Assembly: GCA_050300015.1 (NCBI GenBank)
Contig: JBNKWZ010000014.1
Span: forward strand, 1-64,000
Length of the DNA: 64,000 bases
From: CAYZQH01 sp050300015
GTDB lineage: Bacteria > Pseudomonadota > Gammaproteobacteria > Pseudomonadales > Cellvibrionaceae
Direction of reading: 5' to 3'
The stretch's first letter is position 1; the number at the start of each line of letters is the position of its first letter. Below, one piece after another: positions 43,900-53,715 of this stretch. Below the pieces are notes generated by a model, which saw only the letters and a program-made list of their open reading frames with translations, had not been told where the DNA came from and did no database searches. The position numbers and the translations under genes were made by a program.

Positions 43900-46275
43900 C
43901 TAGCGAACCGTCACCTCGCGTTTATCCAGATTCCCCGCCTCGTCCACCACCACAATTTGATACATCCCTGGGTCGGCGAGCGTCAGTAAAGGCGATTGCG
44001 CTGTAGGGGTACCACCCAGTGACTGTCCATTCACATACCAGTGGTATTGCCCCTCTCCACCTGCGGCCTGTAAGGGCAATGTCAGGGCGGTGGCTTGATT
44101 GCTGGGCGCAGTCACAACAGTCCCTGGGGGCATACCATCAATGGTTAAAGGCGACCAAGTAACCGCTCGCGGCTGACAGCCCTCGGCCAAGTTCGGCACT
44201 TGGGTTCGACGACGCCAAGCCCGTGGCAACCAGGACTCCAAGGCGCTCGGCCAAAGGGCCACAAGATGGGGCTCCGCGCCCTCGCGGGCGCAATGGCCAT
44301 TCACCCGCTCCCCCGCCACCGACCAAAAGCGCAAGGGGTTTTGCATCGCCGCGGCTTCTGGGTCAACCAAAGTATTGGGCGCCACGGCATCAATCAACCA
44401 GGCTTCACGGCGCTGATGACAAAAGCGCTCGGGCTGCAAGGTCGCGTGTCCACCCAAGGGCCAGCAGATGGCTGCGCGTGCCACACTTTGGGGGCGTGAA
44501 ATCTGCGCGGCGCCAACGCCTAAGCTGTCAGCAATTTCGTGTAACAGAGGCCCCGCTGCTGTACGCCCGGTATTGTCAGCGCTAAAACTGCCGTCGGGCC
44601 TACCCACCCACACCCCGATGGTTACATTGGCATCCAAACCAATGGCCCAAGCATCGCGCCCACCAAAACTGGTTCCAGTCTTCCAAGCCAAACGCGGTCC
44701 CTTGGCGAGACTACTCACCGCCCGTAAGGCACCCGGACGCGGCACATTACGCAAGATGTCTTGCACCACCCACGCAGCCCCCTCACTCATAACATAACGC
44801 CCCAGTGGCCGCTTCAACGGAGGTACATCAGCAGTGAAATGGTACTGCAGAGGGCGCGTCACCCCCCCATTGGCAAATGCCGTATATGTGGCCACCAAGG
44901 CCTCCAATTGCGTGCCTGCGCCACCCAAAATCAGCGACAAATTGGGTTTCCCCCCGGCAATAGCAAGCGTTAAACCGGCATTTTGTAAACGCGCAGCAAA
45001 GGCATCCGGGCCGTACTGGTCCAAGAGCGTCACCGCCGGCACATTCAGCGAGCGCTGCAGCGCCTCGGCGGCACTCACCGGCCCCACAAATCCCCCGCTA
45101 AAATTTTGTGGTCGGTACCCTTCCCAAGAGAGAGGTACGTCCGCCAGTAAGGACTGCTCGTGAATCAACCCCGCCTCAAGCGCCAAACCATACAAAAAGG
45201 GCTTTAAAGTGGAACCGGGTGAGCGCGTGGCGGTCACCATATCTACGTGACCAAAGCGTTCTAGGTTGCCAAAATCCGCCGTACCCACATAGGCCTTCAC
45301 TTCACCGGTGCGGTTGTCCACCACCAGCGCTGCCGCAGAGGTGCGGGGAGGAGATAGGGTGAGCGCTGACTGTAATATTCGCTCCACACTCAGCTGCCAA
45401 GCTCGATCGATGGTGGTGTGGATCACCGCTTGATGGGACTGCTTCGCCAAGCGCCTGGCCAACAAGCCCGCATGCGGTTCAATACGGTGATGCGCCGCGG
45501 CCACCCCTTCGAGCTTGGCCTCAATCACGGTTTGCGCATCCCAAACGTCGAAAGCCACCAGGCGGTCTAAGACTTTATTGCGCGCCAGCAGGGCGGCTTT
45601 CGGGTGTAGGTCTGGGCGCAACCGCGTGGGGCTTTGCGGCAGCACTGCGAGTAGGGCCGCTTCCGCGCGGGTAAGATACTTGGCCGGCTTGTTGAGGTAA
45701 GTAAAGCTCGCCGCTTGAACACCCTCGATCATGCCGCCAAAAGGTGCAATATTGCAGTAAAGTGTGAGAATTTCACGTTTACTTAGGTGCCACTCCAATT
45801 GTAAGGCGCGCAGCATTTGGTAGAGCTTACCCGAGAGGGTTTTGCGATGCGGGTGTAGCAGCCGCGCCACCTGCATGGTAATCGTCGACCCACCAGAAAT
45901 CGGCCGGCCATGCACCGCCATTTGCCCCACCGCGCGTACCATGGCCAAGGGGTCAACCCCAAAATGCCACCAAAACCGACGGTCCTCAAAGGTCAACAGG
46001 GCTTCTAGATAGTGCGGTGATACGGACTCTAGCGCCACTTGATATCGCCAAACTCCCTTGCGATCGGGGAAGGCACGCAAGGGGTGCCCCTCTCGATCAG
46101 TCACCACCTGCGCGTAGTGCTGGTGGTGCTCTGGCAGCGCCAAGGGGTATTGTGCATCCAACCACTTAAGTAGGACGCCTGCACCGAGAATCACCGACCC
46201 TGCAATCAACACCCCCCGTAGGTACCACGGCAAAACCATCACCCGCCGCCACCATCCAGACCCACGCCTAAACAA
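43900..46275 (-). CDS. pbpC: Penicillin-binding protein 1C
   Basis: 791 aa from TTG at 46275, 2 bp after the yfhM-like gene; the ATG at 46239 (13th codon) is an alternative start that leaves the membrane anchor (PWYLRGVLIAGSVILG) intact. GT51 domain: EDRRFWWHFGVDPLAMVRA and GGSTITMQVARLLHP; transpeptidase: SxxK in SPGSTLKPFLYG, SLN in QRSLNVPAVT and KTGTS in LAWKTGTSFGG. A C-terminal BiPBP_C domain ends the protein. Co-transcribed with the alpha-2-macroglobulin gene, as in E. coli (yfhM-pbpC). Confidence 0.93.
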   Translation of the reverse strand: MFRRGSGWWRRVMVLPWYLRGVLIAGSVILGAGVLLKWLDAQYPLALPEHHQHYAQVVTDREGHPLRAFPDRKGVWRYQVALESVSPHYLEALLTFEDRRFWWHFGVDPLAMVRAVGQMAVHGRPISGGSTITMQVARLLHPHRKTLSGKLYQMLRALQLEWHLSKREILTLYCNIAPFGGMIEGVQAASFTYLNKPAKYLTRAEAALLAVLPQSPTRLRPDLHPKAALLARNKVLDRLVAFDVWDAQTVIEAKLEGVAAAHHRIEPHAGLLARRLAKQSHQAVIHTTIDRAWQLSVERILQSALTLSPPRTSAAALVVDNRTGEVKAYVGTADFGNLERFGHVDMVTATRSPGSTLKPFLYGLALEAGLIHEQSLLADVPLSWEGYRPQNFSGGFVGPVSAAEALQRSLNVPAVTLLDQYGPDAFAARLQNAGLTLAIAGGKPNLSLILGGAGTQLEALVATYTAFANGGVTRPLQYHFTADVPPLKRPLGRYVMSEGAAWVVQDILRNVPRPGALRAVSSLAKGPRLAWKTGTSFGGRDAWAIGLDANVTIGVWVGRPDGSFSADNTGRTAAGPLLHEIADSLGVGAAQISRPQSVARAAICWPLGGHATLQPERFCHQRREAWLIDAVAPNTLVDPEAAAMQNPLRFWSVAGERVNGHCAREGAEPHLVALWPSALESWLPRAWRRRTQVPNLAEGCQPRAVTWSPLTIDGMPPGTVVTAPSNQATALTLPLQAAGGEGQYHWYVNGQSLGGTPTAQSPLLTLADPGMYQIVVVDEAGNLDKREVTVR

Positions 46276-46277
46276 AG

Positions 46278-49200
46278 CTATGGCCTCTTAGGGGCACGAG
46301 CAGGCTGCACCACTTCAAGTACCCCCTCGGATTCGCTCACACCGCGAATATCGGGGCGGTACATATCTTCAGCCAAGGCTGGCGGCAGTTGAAAAACCCC
46401 AGGCGTTACCGCGCGCACCAGAAAAAAGACGTGGCTGGCTCGCCCTTCGGCAAGGTCTAGAGCAGCCACGTATCGGTCATCGCGAAATTCCTCGTAAACC
46501 AGCTGTGTCGAGGCTTTTAAATGGGTAATGGACTCACCGGCCACCTGAAAATCTTCTAAGGCTATGGCGTGGTCCAGATTTTGGTTTTCCAACTCAAAAC
46601 CCGCGGGCAGTAAATTCACCACCAAGGCATCGGGCACACGCTCATGCGCACTCAGCGCCAAATGCACCACCAAGAGATCACCCACCTTGGCTCGGGCAGG
46701 TGTGGTGAGCTCACCTTTAACGGTGTACCAATTGCGCGCAAGGTGAATACCTTCATCACTGGCAGGCGGTGGCGTACGGGTGTAGCCGTTCAAGGTCGCT
46801 TCCACAAATAGGGGTTCCGCATGCTGGGAGGTGAGCGTCACACCCGCGCCGAGCGCCTCAGACGCGAAGCCTTTTTGCCAAAGCCCTTTACTGGCAATGG
46901 CCTGTGCAGGCTTATCGCCCACCTGCCACTGGCCTGCCCAAGCAGCTTCGGCCTTTGCCCCCAATGCCAAGCCAGCCAAAAATAAAGCCGTGCGCTCCTG
47001 AGTACTCAACCAGCGCCGCCCACGAGTTTCGTCGCGCAATACCACCGCCAAAGCCAAAGCCTCAGGCACCTGCACCTTGTGACTTAGCAGTAAGTGCACC
47101 ATCTGTCCCAAATCGCGAATACCACTACCGTAATCCCCCAGGTATTCTCTTTCACCAGGCCGCCATTTCAGGGCCTCGTCCATCGCTGCTTGCGAGGTTT
47201 TTAAATCGCCGGCACTGCGCAAGGCCAAGGCCAAATGCAACTGGGCCAACCCGGTTTTAGCATGTTTGAAATCACGTTGATACAGGGTACGCAAGGCTCC
47301 AAGCGACGCCTGATTGGCTTGACTGAGCACATAGGCAGCAAAGGCCCGCGTGGCAAAGGCATAGTGTTTTGGGGCTTCACTCCAGCGCGCACGGCTAAGC
47401 GCACCTGCACTGCTCAAATAAAACTGCAGGCGCTTTAGGCTTGCCGACAGTAGGTCTTCGGGCACATCGGCACCTTGGTTTTGCGCATTCAACAAAAACT
47501 GGGTGGTATAGGCGGTCAACCAGTGTTCTTCCGGGCTGTGTTTGCCCCAAAGCCCAAATCCCCCTCCAGGGCGGCTAAATTGACTCAGTCGGTCGACACC
47601 CGCTTGAATACGCTTTAATCGCTCTGCGTCACTGAGGCGTGACAACCCCATTAGCGCCTGCACTTCGCGACTGGCATAGGTTAGGGGCTCGGCTTTACTG
47701 GTGGTTTGCTCCAAACAGCCGTAGGGATAGCCCAGAAGATGCTGCAGGTGTTCCGCCGCATTCAGGTTAACAAAAGGGCTCACCTGCATAGCCCCTTGCA
47801 GGGTTGTTGGAATGACGTCGGCAATCGCCTCGGCAGACAGGGTAAACGTCTCGCCGTTTTGCAACACCGGTTGCCACTTGTGAGTCACCGCAGGGTAAGC
47901 CGGGCGCACACCCAAATGCCATTGACGCTTTAGCGACCCGCTGTGTGTACTATTCAGTGTTAAATCGAGAGTACCGACACCATCCACGTCTGAGGCTTCT
48001 AGCGGGAATTCAAGCGTGGCCTTTTGCTTGGGCGCAAGGCTTAAGGTGCGCGCGCTCAGGGCTGGATTCGTCAAAGCCACCGCACCGCTCACGTCCAGAG
48101 AAAGGTTTAAAGTCTCCTGTTGCTCGGTCATATTTTGCACATCCAAGGTGGCGACCGCACGATCGCCAAAGGCCAAAAACCGCGGCATGGCAAGCTCTGC
48201 TACGATGGGGGCTGCCACCGTCAACTCCGCTTCGGCATGGCCGTATTGGCTGTCGTTAAAGGCCAGCGCCATCAATCGCAAACGGCCATTAAAATCGGGC
48301 AGTGGCAGGGAAATTTCTGCGCGACCTTCAGCGTCAAAGGTCTGTAACCCCGAAAACAGGGACACGATCTGCACCTCGGCATTGGGCTGCTGACCTCCAC
48401 GGGTTAAATCGGCATCCCCCCCGAAACGCTCTTTCGCTGTGCGATTATTGTGATACTCAATCACCTCGGCATACATATCTTGCAATTGGGCTGTGTATTG
48501 CCGCTTGCCAAAAAAATGTTCAAACGCATCCGGCGTTTTAAAATTACTGATGTTTAACACCCCCACATCCACTGCCGCCAGGGTTAAGTGCGTACGCGCG
48601 TGGGGCACCCCAAGCGATACCGGCACGGTTAAGGTTTGATTCGGGCGTGTGGTCTCGGGTGCCTCCAAGGCGAGTTGCAACTTTCGAGCACTTCGGTCTA
48701 AAGGCAAGTGCAAAAGCCCCAAGCTGCGCTTGGGCGTTATCCGAGTTTTGTCGCCAATGGGCTCCACCATCATCGCCGTTACATAAAGGTTATGTTCACG
48801 CCATTCGGGGTCGATGGGTATGTTCACCAATACCCCTGTCTTGGAGGCCATCACAATTTGACTCCAAAGCGGTCGATCGCCCTCCACCATCACCAGCACC
48901 TGTCCTGCCGAAGGGGGTAGAATTTTGAGCTCGGCGGTATCGCCCGATTGATAAGCCGGTTTATCCAACGCCAGGTTGATCACATCGGGGCGGGCTGCCG
49001 TTTGATTTTGCGCGTTCTTCCAGTCGTAGTACCAGTCATACCCGGCGAAAAACCGTACACTGGACACTCGCCCCGAGGCTGCATCCTTAACCTCCAAACG
49101 GTAGTGCCCCCAGGTCACAGGAACATCAATGGCGGTGGCACTCGCATCGGTAAGCGCCACGGTTTGTTCAAATACCGGAAATTCCTTTTCCGTCCAGCGC

Positions 49201-51191
49201 CAATGCCAACCCTCGTGATCGTTGTATTCCCAAAAATATTGCCGATCTTCTTGAATCAGGCGGACTTCTGCTGCGGCAAGTGCTCTAAGTTCACCCGTGG
49301 CCGTCGCGTTGATCAGATCAAAACGCACCATCGATTGTGCTTTGGGATTTGTACCCTCAGCAAAACCGGGTCGAATGCCGATTAAGGTCTCGGCCGGCCA
49401 CAGTAAAATGGAATGTGCTCGGGTCACGGCGCGCCCACCGCTTTCGTAAACACTCGCGGTGACCTGCGCCTTAAGTGGACTTTGTGCAGCCTGCCAGTTG
49501 GATTCCACACGCCACTGCCCTGTGCCCTCGCCATCCAAGGCAATGTCGTTGAGTTCCCTGTAGGCCAAAAATTGGTCCTCCAGCACATGCCCAAAGTGAT
49601 AGTCCGGCAATGCGGGGATGGGCTTTTGCCAAAGCTGCATGCGTACAAAGGCGCTGGCGCGGTTGCCCGCAGCAGGCGCACCGTACAAGTATTCACTTTG
49701 AATGGGCTGCACCAAAGGTGCGCTCATGTCTGTGTGTTGTACGGGGCTTTGGTCACCACCAAGCGTGACTTTTAAGCGCTCGGGCAAAAACTCTTCCACT
49801 TGAAAGCGATAACGCACAGGGGTTTTTAAGGCGCCGTGCACCTCCAACCACCAAGTTCCAGTGGCGGCATCTTGGGGAATCATCCATTGGTATTGGTAGT
49901 AACCTTGCGTTTGCGCGACCCACTTAAAGCTTTTGACTTTGGTACCATTGGGACTGCGAATATCGGCACGCAAAACCGGGGCACTGCCAAGCAAGCCGTC
50001 ACCATCGCGCAGCAATCCTGCAAAGGTGACGGCTTCACCCGGGCGATACAAGTCGCGCGGTCCATAAACAAAAAGCGCCTGCGGCAATTGCGGCCGCGTA
50101 CCAAGCTCAAACTCCGACAAATCCAAAGTGCTGTGCTGCAAATCCAAAAGGGTCAACTGTTGTGCGTCAGTGGCCACCAAACTTTGCGCAGCCTTGGGCG
50201 CATCTACCAGCACCGCGCCCTCAGCATTGGTGGTGGCCTCAACCAGCACCTCGTTTTTACGGTTGAGGAATGTCACCTTTACGTTCGCCAACACTTGGCC
50301 CGTAGTGAGCGAATGCGTCTGTACTTGCCATTGGGTTGGGTATTGGCGCACTTGCAAGCCAATATCGGTGCGCGTAAACCAAGTGATTTTAGGTTGATTG
50401 TACTGCCCGGGCTTACGCATCACCGCCAAATACACGCCGGCAGATTTCAGCGCGTCAATGGACTGCAGGGGAATATCCAAAGTGGTGCGCCGGTTGGGTT
50501 CGGGCTTTAAATCAAAACGCGCGGTGTACACCAATTCACTAAGCTCTGCCAAATAAGCGCTAGCCCAACTGGAATGGCCATAGCGTTGGGTACGCTCTAT
50601 AAACTGCGCAAGCTGGTCGTCCTTGACCCTAAAAAAATCCATCTCCACAGCATCAACATTCACGCTCACCACAGGTAACCCCGCAGCATAACCCAGAGGC
50701 AGCACCGAGCCTTCAGAGGCAAAATTGACCGATGCCTTGAGTGCGGCCAGCGTCACCTGGCTGGTGTAATCAGCTGCCAGCGCCTCGCCGTTTTGCGCCA
50801 ATAGCCCCGCGTGAATACGCACCGAGTAGGTTTTCTCAGGCTCTGCCCCCATAAACCAGGCTTTTTTACCGGAGTCGTCAACCACCCAAGCGCCGGCTAC
50901 CGAGCCGTCAGCCTGATTACTCACTGAAAAATAGGGTTGGATATTTTTGTCGGTGGCCAGAGGGCGTGAAAAGGTCACCGCAATCCCACGCTTACCGTCC
51001 CACTCTCGTTCAGAGACGTCTAAAATGTTCAAAAAACCCGGCTGTAGATCTTGTCGGGTTGACGCAGTCTCGGTCTCGACTGACGACAGGGGTAGGTTTC
51101 CTACCAACGGCTCCTCCGCAGGGCCGCAGCCCGCCAAGCTCATAAGCCCCACCCAAAGCCAGACCCCAAAACCCCTGCGCAATGTCCTCAT
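46278..51191 (-). CDS. yfhM: Alpha-2-macroglobulin family lipoprotein (YfhM-like)
   Basis: 1637 aa. A periplasmic, membrane-anchored protease trap thought to protect cells from host or competitor proteases. A signal peptide with lipobox LAGC (MSLAGCGPAEEP) starts the protein; MG domains follow, and the thioester motif is GCLEQ in YPYGCLEQTTS, with downstream alpha-helical toroid repeats. The bait region lies before it. GAGGAGG sits 7 nt before the ATG. Directly upstream of pbpC, which is thought to repair the peptidoglycan exposed when this protein is damaged. Fits the longer form of family members. Confidence 0.93.
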   Translation of the reverse strand: MRTLRRGFGVWLWVGLMSLAGCGPAEEPLVGNLPLSSVETETASTRQDLQPGFLNILDVSEREWDGKRGIAVTFSRPLATDKNIQPYFSVSNQADGSVAGAWVVDDSGKKAWFMGAEPEKTYSVRIHAGLLAQNGEALAADYTSQVTLAALKASVNFASEGSVLPLGYAAGLPVVSVNVDAVEMDFFRVKDDQLAQFIERTQRYGHSSWASAYLAELSELVYTARFDLKPEPNRRTTLDIPLQSIDALKSAGVYLAVMRKPGQYNQPKITWFTRTDIGLQVRQYPTQWQVQTHSLTTGQVLANVKVTFLNRKNEVLVEATTNAEGAVLVDAPKAAQSLVATDAQQLTLLDLQHSTLDLSEFELGTRPQLPQALFVYGPRDLYRPGEAVTFAGLLRDGDGLLGSAPVLRADIRSPNGTKVKSFKWVAQTQGYYQYQWMIPQDAATGTWWLEVHGALKTPVRYRFQVEEFLPERLKVTLGGDQSPVQHTDMSAPLVQPIQSEYLYGAPAAGNRASAFVRMQLWQKPIPALPDYHFGHVLEDQFLAYRELNDIALDGEGTGQWRVESNWQAAQSPLKAQVTASVYESGGRAVTRAHSILLWPAETLIGIRPGFAEGTNPKAQSMVRFDLINATATGELRALAAAEVRLIQEDRQYFWEYNDHEGWHWRWTEKEFPVFEQTVALTDASATAIDVPVTWGHYRLEVKDAASGRVSSVRFFAGYDWYYDWKNAQNQTAARPDVINLALDKPAYQSGDTAELKILPPSAGQVLVMVEGDRPLWSQIVMASKTGVLVNIPIDPEWREHNLYVTAMMVEPIGDKTRITPKRSLGLLHLPLDRSARKLQLALEAPETTRPNQTLTVPVSLGVPHARTHLTLAAVDVGVLNISNFKTPDAFEHFFGKRQYTAQLQDMYAEVIEYHNNRTAKERFGGDADLTRGGQQPNAEVQIVSLFSGLQTFDAEGRAEISLPLPDFNGRLRLMALAFNDSQYGHAEAELTVAAPIVAELAMPRFLAFGDRAVATLDVQNMTEQQETLNLSLDVSGAVALTNPALSARTLSLAPKQKATLEFPLEASDVDGVGTLDLTLNSTHSGSLKRQWHLGVRPAYPAVTHKWQPVLQNGETFTLSAEAIADVIPTTLQGAMQVSPFVNLNAAEHLQHLLGYPYGCLEQTTSKAEPLTYASREVQALMGLSRLSDAERLKRIQAGVDRLSQFSRPGGGFGLWGKHSPEEHWLTAYTTQFLLNAQNQGADVPEDLLSASLKRLQFYLSSAGALSRARWSEAPKHYAFATRAFAAYVLSQANQASLGALRTLYQRDFKHAKTGLAQLHLALALRSAGDLKTSQAAMDEALKWRPGEREYLGDYGSGIRDLGQMVHLLLSHKVQVPEALALAVVLRDETRGRRWLSTQERTALFLAGLALGAKAEAAWAGQWQVGDKPAQAIASKGLWQKGFASEALGAGVTLTSQHAEPLFVEATLNGYTRTPPPASDEGIHLARNWYTVKGELTTPARAKVGDLLVVHLALSAHERVPDALVVNLLPAGFELENQNLDHAIALEDFQVAGESITHLKASTQLVYEEFRDDRYVAALDLAEGRASHVFFLVRAVTPGVFQLPPALAEDMYRPDIRGVSESEGVLEVVQPARAPKRP

Positions 51192-51370
51192 AGCCCAACC
51201 TCCTCAATCAGTAAAAGTGTCGCACTTGTGAATAAAATGCCCTCATCTAGAGCTTACGGGGTCAAAATGTCTTCGAGCGGATCAATTGTGGCCAATTGTG
51301 GCAAACCACTTCGGCGGCCCCTCAGGTGAGCGTCAACACAAAGGTGCACCACAGGCAATAACAATAGGGC

Positions 51371-52183
51371 TTACAGAGAAAGGCATTCCACCGGCTTTGA
51401 GTCAATCGCCACATCATCCACCCAAATCACACGTGGTTTGGCATGATCGTGATACTGCTCAATACCGATTTGAATGAACTGGAAGTATTCAGGTCCGAGC
51501 CATTGCCCCATCTGCGTGTTCGGGTCGATACAGCCATCCCCCTTTTGGGTGGTATTGACCTGCTCAAGGGGCTTACCAGCCAGCCACATGTACGCGCGGT
51601 TTCTGCGCGCGTCAAAATGCCACTGCACACACACCCATTGATTGTGGGGCACCAAATATTGGGGGGAGGCGGCATCTTCTGGCTCTGTTTGATTCCAACA
51701 ATCGGTCAACCAGTCGGTTTGCCCCTGACCATTGTCATGCTTAGTGTCATAGTTGCTAAACAGGTGGTCATCACGACCATCCACTCGAACCCTTGTCATC
51801 ACTTCGGTACCCGACGGCGCGCCGGACTGTACCGTCGCCGGCCCCACCGCTTGAATCAAAGTAAAATCGCCGCCCTTAGCGCCATCGGAGGACACTCTCA
51901 CCATAGCGCGTCCAAAATGTTGTTGGGCCAATGGGCTGTCGGGTTGCAGTTGAATCTGCAGGGCGTGCAGTTCAAACCCCTCGCCGGGACTTTGCACTTT
52001 CAATGCAGTACGACCACTGAAGGCGTGTTCGGTTTGCTCTTGCACGTTGCCAATCATGCTCGTGGGCGGGTTTTGAGGGGGGGATTGCTCAAAATCCCAA
52101 GTGTAATGGTGGGTGTCGGTCGCGCAACCACTCAACACCCCAACGCAAATGCCCGCTGCAATCAGTTTCCTACCACATTCCAT
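51371..52183 (-). CDS. Lipoprotein of unknown function (possible Cip1-like beta-sandwich)
   Basis: 270 aa. Not securely recognised. Signal peptide with lipobox LSGC (AAGICVGVLSGCATDTHH). The body has the periodic beta-strand pattern of a jelly-roll sugar-binding or Cip1-like domain: YTWDFEQSPPQNPP, AFSGRTALKVQSPGEGFELH, WVCVQWHFDARRNRAYMWLAGK and FIQIGIEQYHDHAKPRVIWVDDVAID. Two cysteines (DCWNQTE, WVCVQW) may bond. No catalytic residues can be named. Its promoter region holds a 17-bp tandem repeat (52239-52272). Same strand as yfhM with 180 bp between. Confidence 0.65.
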   Translation of the reverse strand: MECGRKLIAAGICVGVLSGCATDTHHYTWDFEQSPPQNPPTSMIGNVQEQTEHAFSGRTALKVQSPGEGFELHALQIQLQPDSPLAQQHFGRAMVRVSSDGAKGGDFTLIQAVGPATVQSGAPSGTEVMTRVRVDGRDDHLFSNYDTKHDNGQGQTDWLTDCWNQTEPEDAASPQYLVPHNQWVCVQWHFDARRNRAYMWLAGKPLEQVNTTQKGDGCIDPNTQMGQWLGPEYFQFIQIGIEQYHDHAKPRVIWVDDVAIDSKPVECLSL

Positions 52184-52238
52184 ATCCAGCGTTGCTCGTC
52201 TTTGTTGTTTATTATGGTTTTTGTGTCGTTGCGCTGTT

Positions 52239-52272
52239 TATTGTATTTACCGAGGTATTGTATTTACCGAGG
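52239..52272 (-). promoter_or_regulatory. 17-bp tandem repeat upstream of the lipoprotein gene
   Basis: Two exact copies of TATTGTATTTACCGAGG (plus strand) at 52239-52255 and 52256-52272, 56-89 bp before the ATG at 52183. On the minus strand each copy contains TACAAT, a -10-like hexamer. Either paired operator sites or duplicated promoter elements. Confidence 0.6.
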
Positions 52273-52481
52273 GTCGATTACCTAGAGTCAACGCCTTGCG
52301 CTCGGCCGTCCAAGCTTCCGTACAGCACAGTAAGCCCTCGCCAACAGAAGACCGTCGAGTGCATTTTAGCTCATCGCAGCCAAACCTGGATCAGGGGCGC
52401 GCAAAGCATTCGGAGGGGCATCGCACAGCAAATATCGCCGCACATGGCAGCGCCTTTAGGTTCCCCTCGACTTGCCGAACG

Positions 52482-52976
52482 TCACTGGGGAAACTTGGCC
52501 TTTAAGGCCTGCTCAACCGCTTGCGGCACAAACTTGTAAACATCTCCATTCAATGAGGCGATTTCACGCACTAGAGAAGAGGATATAAACGACAAATGCT
52601 CAGCGGGGGTTAAAAACAAGCTCTCCATATTGGGTGCCAACGCGCGATTCATATTGGCAAGCTGGAATTCGTATTCAAAGTCCGAAACAGCGCGTAAACC
52701 ACGTACCACAGCGTAGGCCGCTTTCTCCTCCACCACATTCGCCAACAAGCCATCAAACCCGCAAACTTCCACATTATCTAAGTGTGACAGCACCGATTCA
52801 CACAGAGCAACGCGCTCGTCGAGGTCAAATAGGGGTTTTTTACGAGGGCTGGCTGCCACTGCCACCACCACCGTATCAAACAGGTGGCTGGCACGCTGCA
52901 CCAGGTCGATATGGCCATTGGTAATGGGGTCAAACGTCCCAGGGTATACCACGCGTTTTGTAAGACCGTGGGTCAT
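52482..52976 (-). CDS. coaD: Phosphopantetheine adenylyltransferase
   Basis: 164 aa. The penultimate step of coenzyme A synthesis, making dephospho-CoA from 4'-phosphopantetheine and ATP. Family motifs: VVYPGTFDPITNGHIDLVQRAS with the HxGH-type site, ASPRKKPLF, VVRGLRAVSDFEYEFQLANMNR and FISSSLVREIASL. Normal length. In Pseudomonas a small ferredoxin gene follows coaD; none was found here in the 298 bp before the lipoprotein gene. Possibly linked to rsmD, 100 bp upstream. Confidence 0.96.
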   Translation of the reverse strand: MTHGLTKRVVYPGTFDPITNGHIDLVQRASHLFDTVVVAVAASPRKKPLFDLDERVALCESVLSHLDNVEVCGFDGLLANVVEEKAAYAVVRGLRAVSDFEYEFQLANMNRALAPNMESLFLTPAEHLSFISSSLVREIASLNGDVYKFVPQAVEQALKAKFPQ

Positions 52977-53076
52977 ATCCTTTCACCTTAGCGGGTTTTC
53001 AAAGAATTGGCGGGCATTATACCTTAAGGGGTAAGGTGCTATCTTGCACACCATTGGAGCACACAGCCTCCTGGGG

Positions 53077-53649
53077 TCACGGCACCCGGTAAAGCGTGAA
53101 TGTTACATCGCCACTGGTTTTCGTGCGGTGCAGTTGCCAGCCACTGGGCACCGCCAGCGCACGGGTTTTGGGGGTTTCCACGTACACCCAGGCGTCTGGG
53201 CTTAAGCGACCCTCCAGCGCCTTGAACACAGGCTCCCAAAGTGCTTCTGCAAAGGGGGGGTCAATAAATACGCCATCAAACACCTCCCCCTCGCGCGCCA
53301 GAACATTGAGCGCAGAATCCGCCACGATAGTGGCACCCGTGGCATTTAAAGTTTGTGCATTCAAACGCAATGCTTTTAAAGCCTCATTGTTCACTTCGGC
53401 CATCACACATGTACTCGCACCACGGGAGAGCGCCTCAAATCCCAGTGCACCCGAGCCGGCAAAAGCATCTAGACACCTGCAGCCAGGTAACAGTGGCATT
53501 AACCAATTGAACAGCGTTTCGCGAATGCGGTTGCCAGTGGGGCGCAAGCCCACTGCATCGGGAAAGGACAGGTTACGGCCACGCCATTGCCCAGCAATTA
53601 ACTTCACCCGGCAGGCGGCATTCGAATTTTTGTTGCGGACTCTTGGCAA
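53077..53649 (-). CDS. rsmD: 16S rRNA (guanine(966)-N(2))-methyltransferase RsmD
   Basis: 190 aa. Methylates G966 of 16S rRNA. N-terminal RVKLIAGQWRGRNLSFPD and LRPTGNRIRETLFNWL, the SAM-binding CLDAFAGSGALGFEALSRGA, and the catalytic DPPF in GVFIDPPFAEALW. Divergent from ftsY, as in related genomes; precedes coaD on the same strand by 100 bp. Confidence 0.96.
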   Translation of the reverse strand: MPRVRNKNSNAACRVKLIAGQWRGRNLSFPDAVGLRPTGNRIRETLFNWLMPLLPGCRCLDAFAGSGALGFEALSRGASTCVMAEVNNEALKALRLNAQTLNATGATIVADSALNVLAREGEVFDGVFIDPPFAEALWEPVFKALEGRLSPDAWVYVETPKTRALAVPSGWQLHRTKTSGDVTFTLYRVP

Positions 53650-53715
53650 TGGCTTCTCTTAATTGTGCGGCACTAATGGTAGGATACAGCCAATTTTAAT
53701 CGCGATACTGTGCCT

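Noticed and set aside
51443..52285. 280-codon plus-strand frame
   Set aside because: Opposite the lipoprotein gene, which has a signal peptide and a lipobox; the frame has none.
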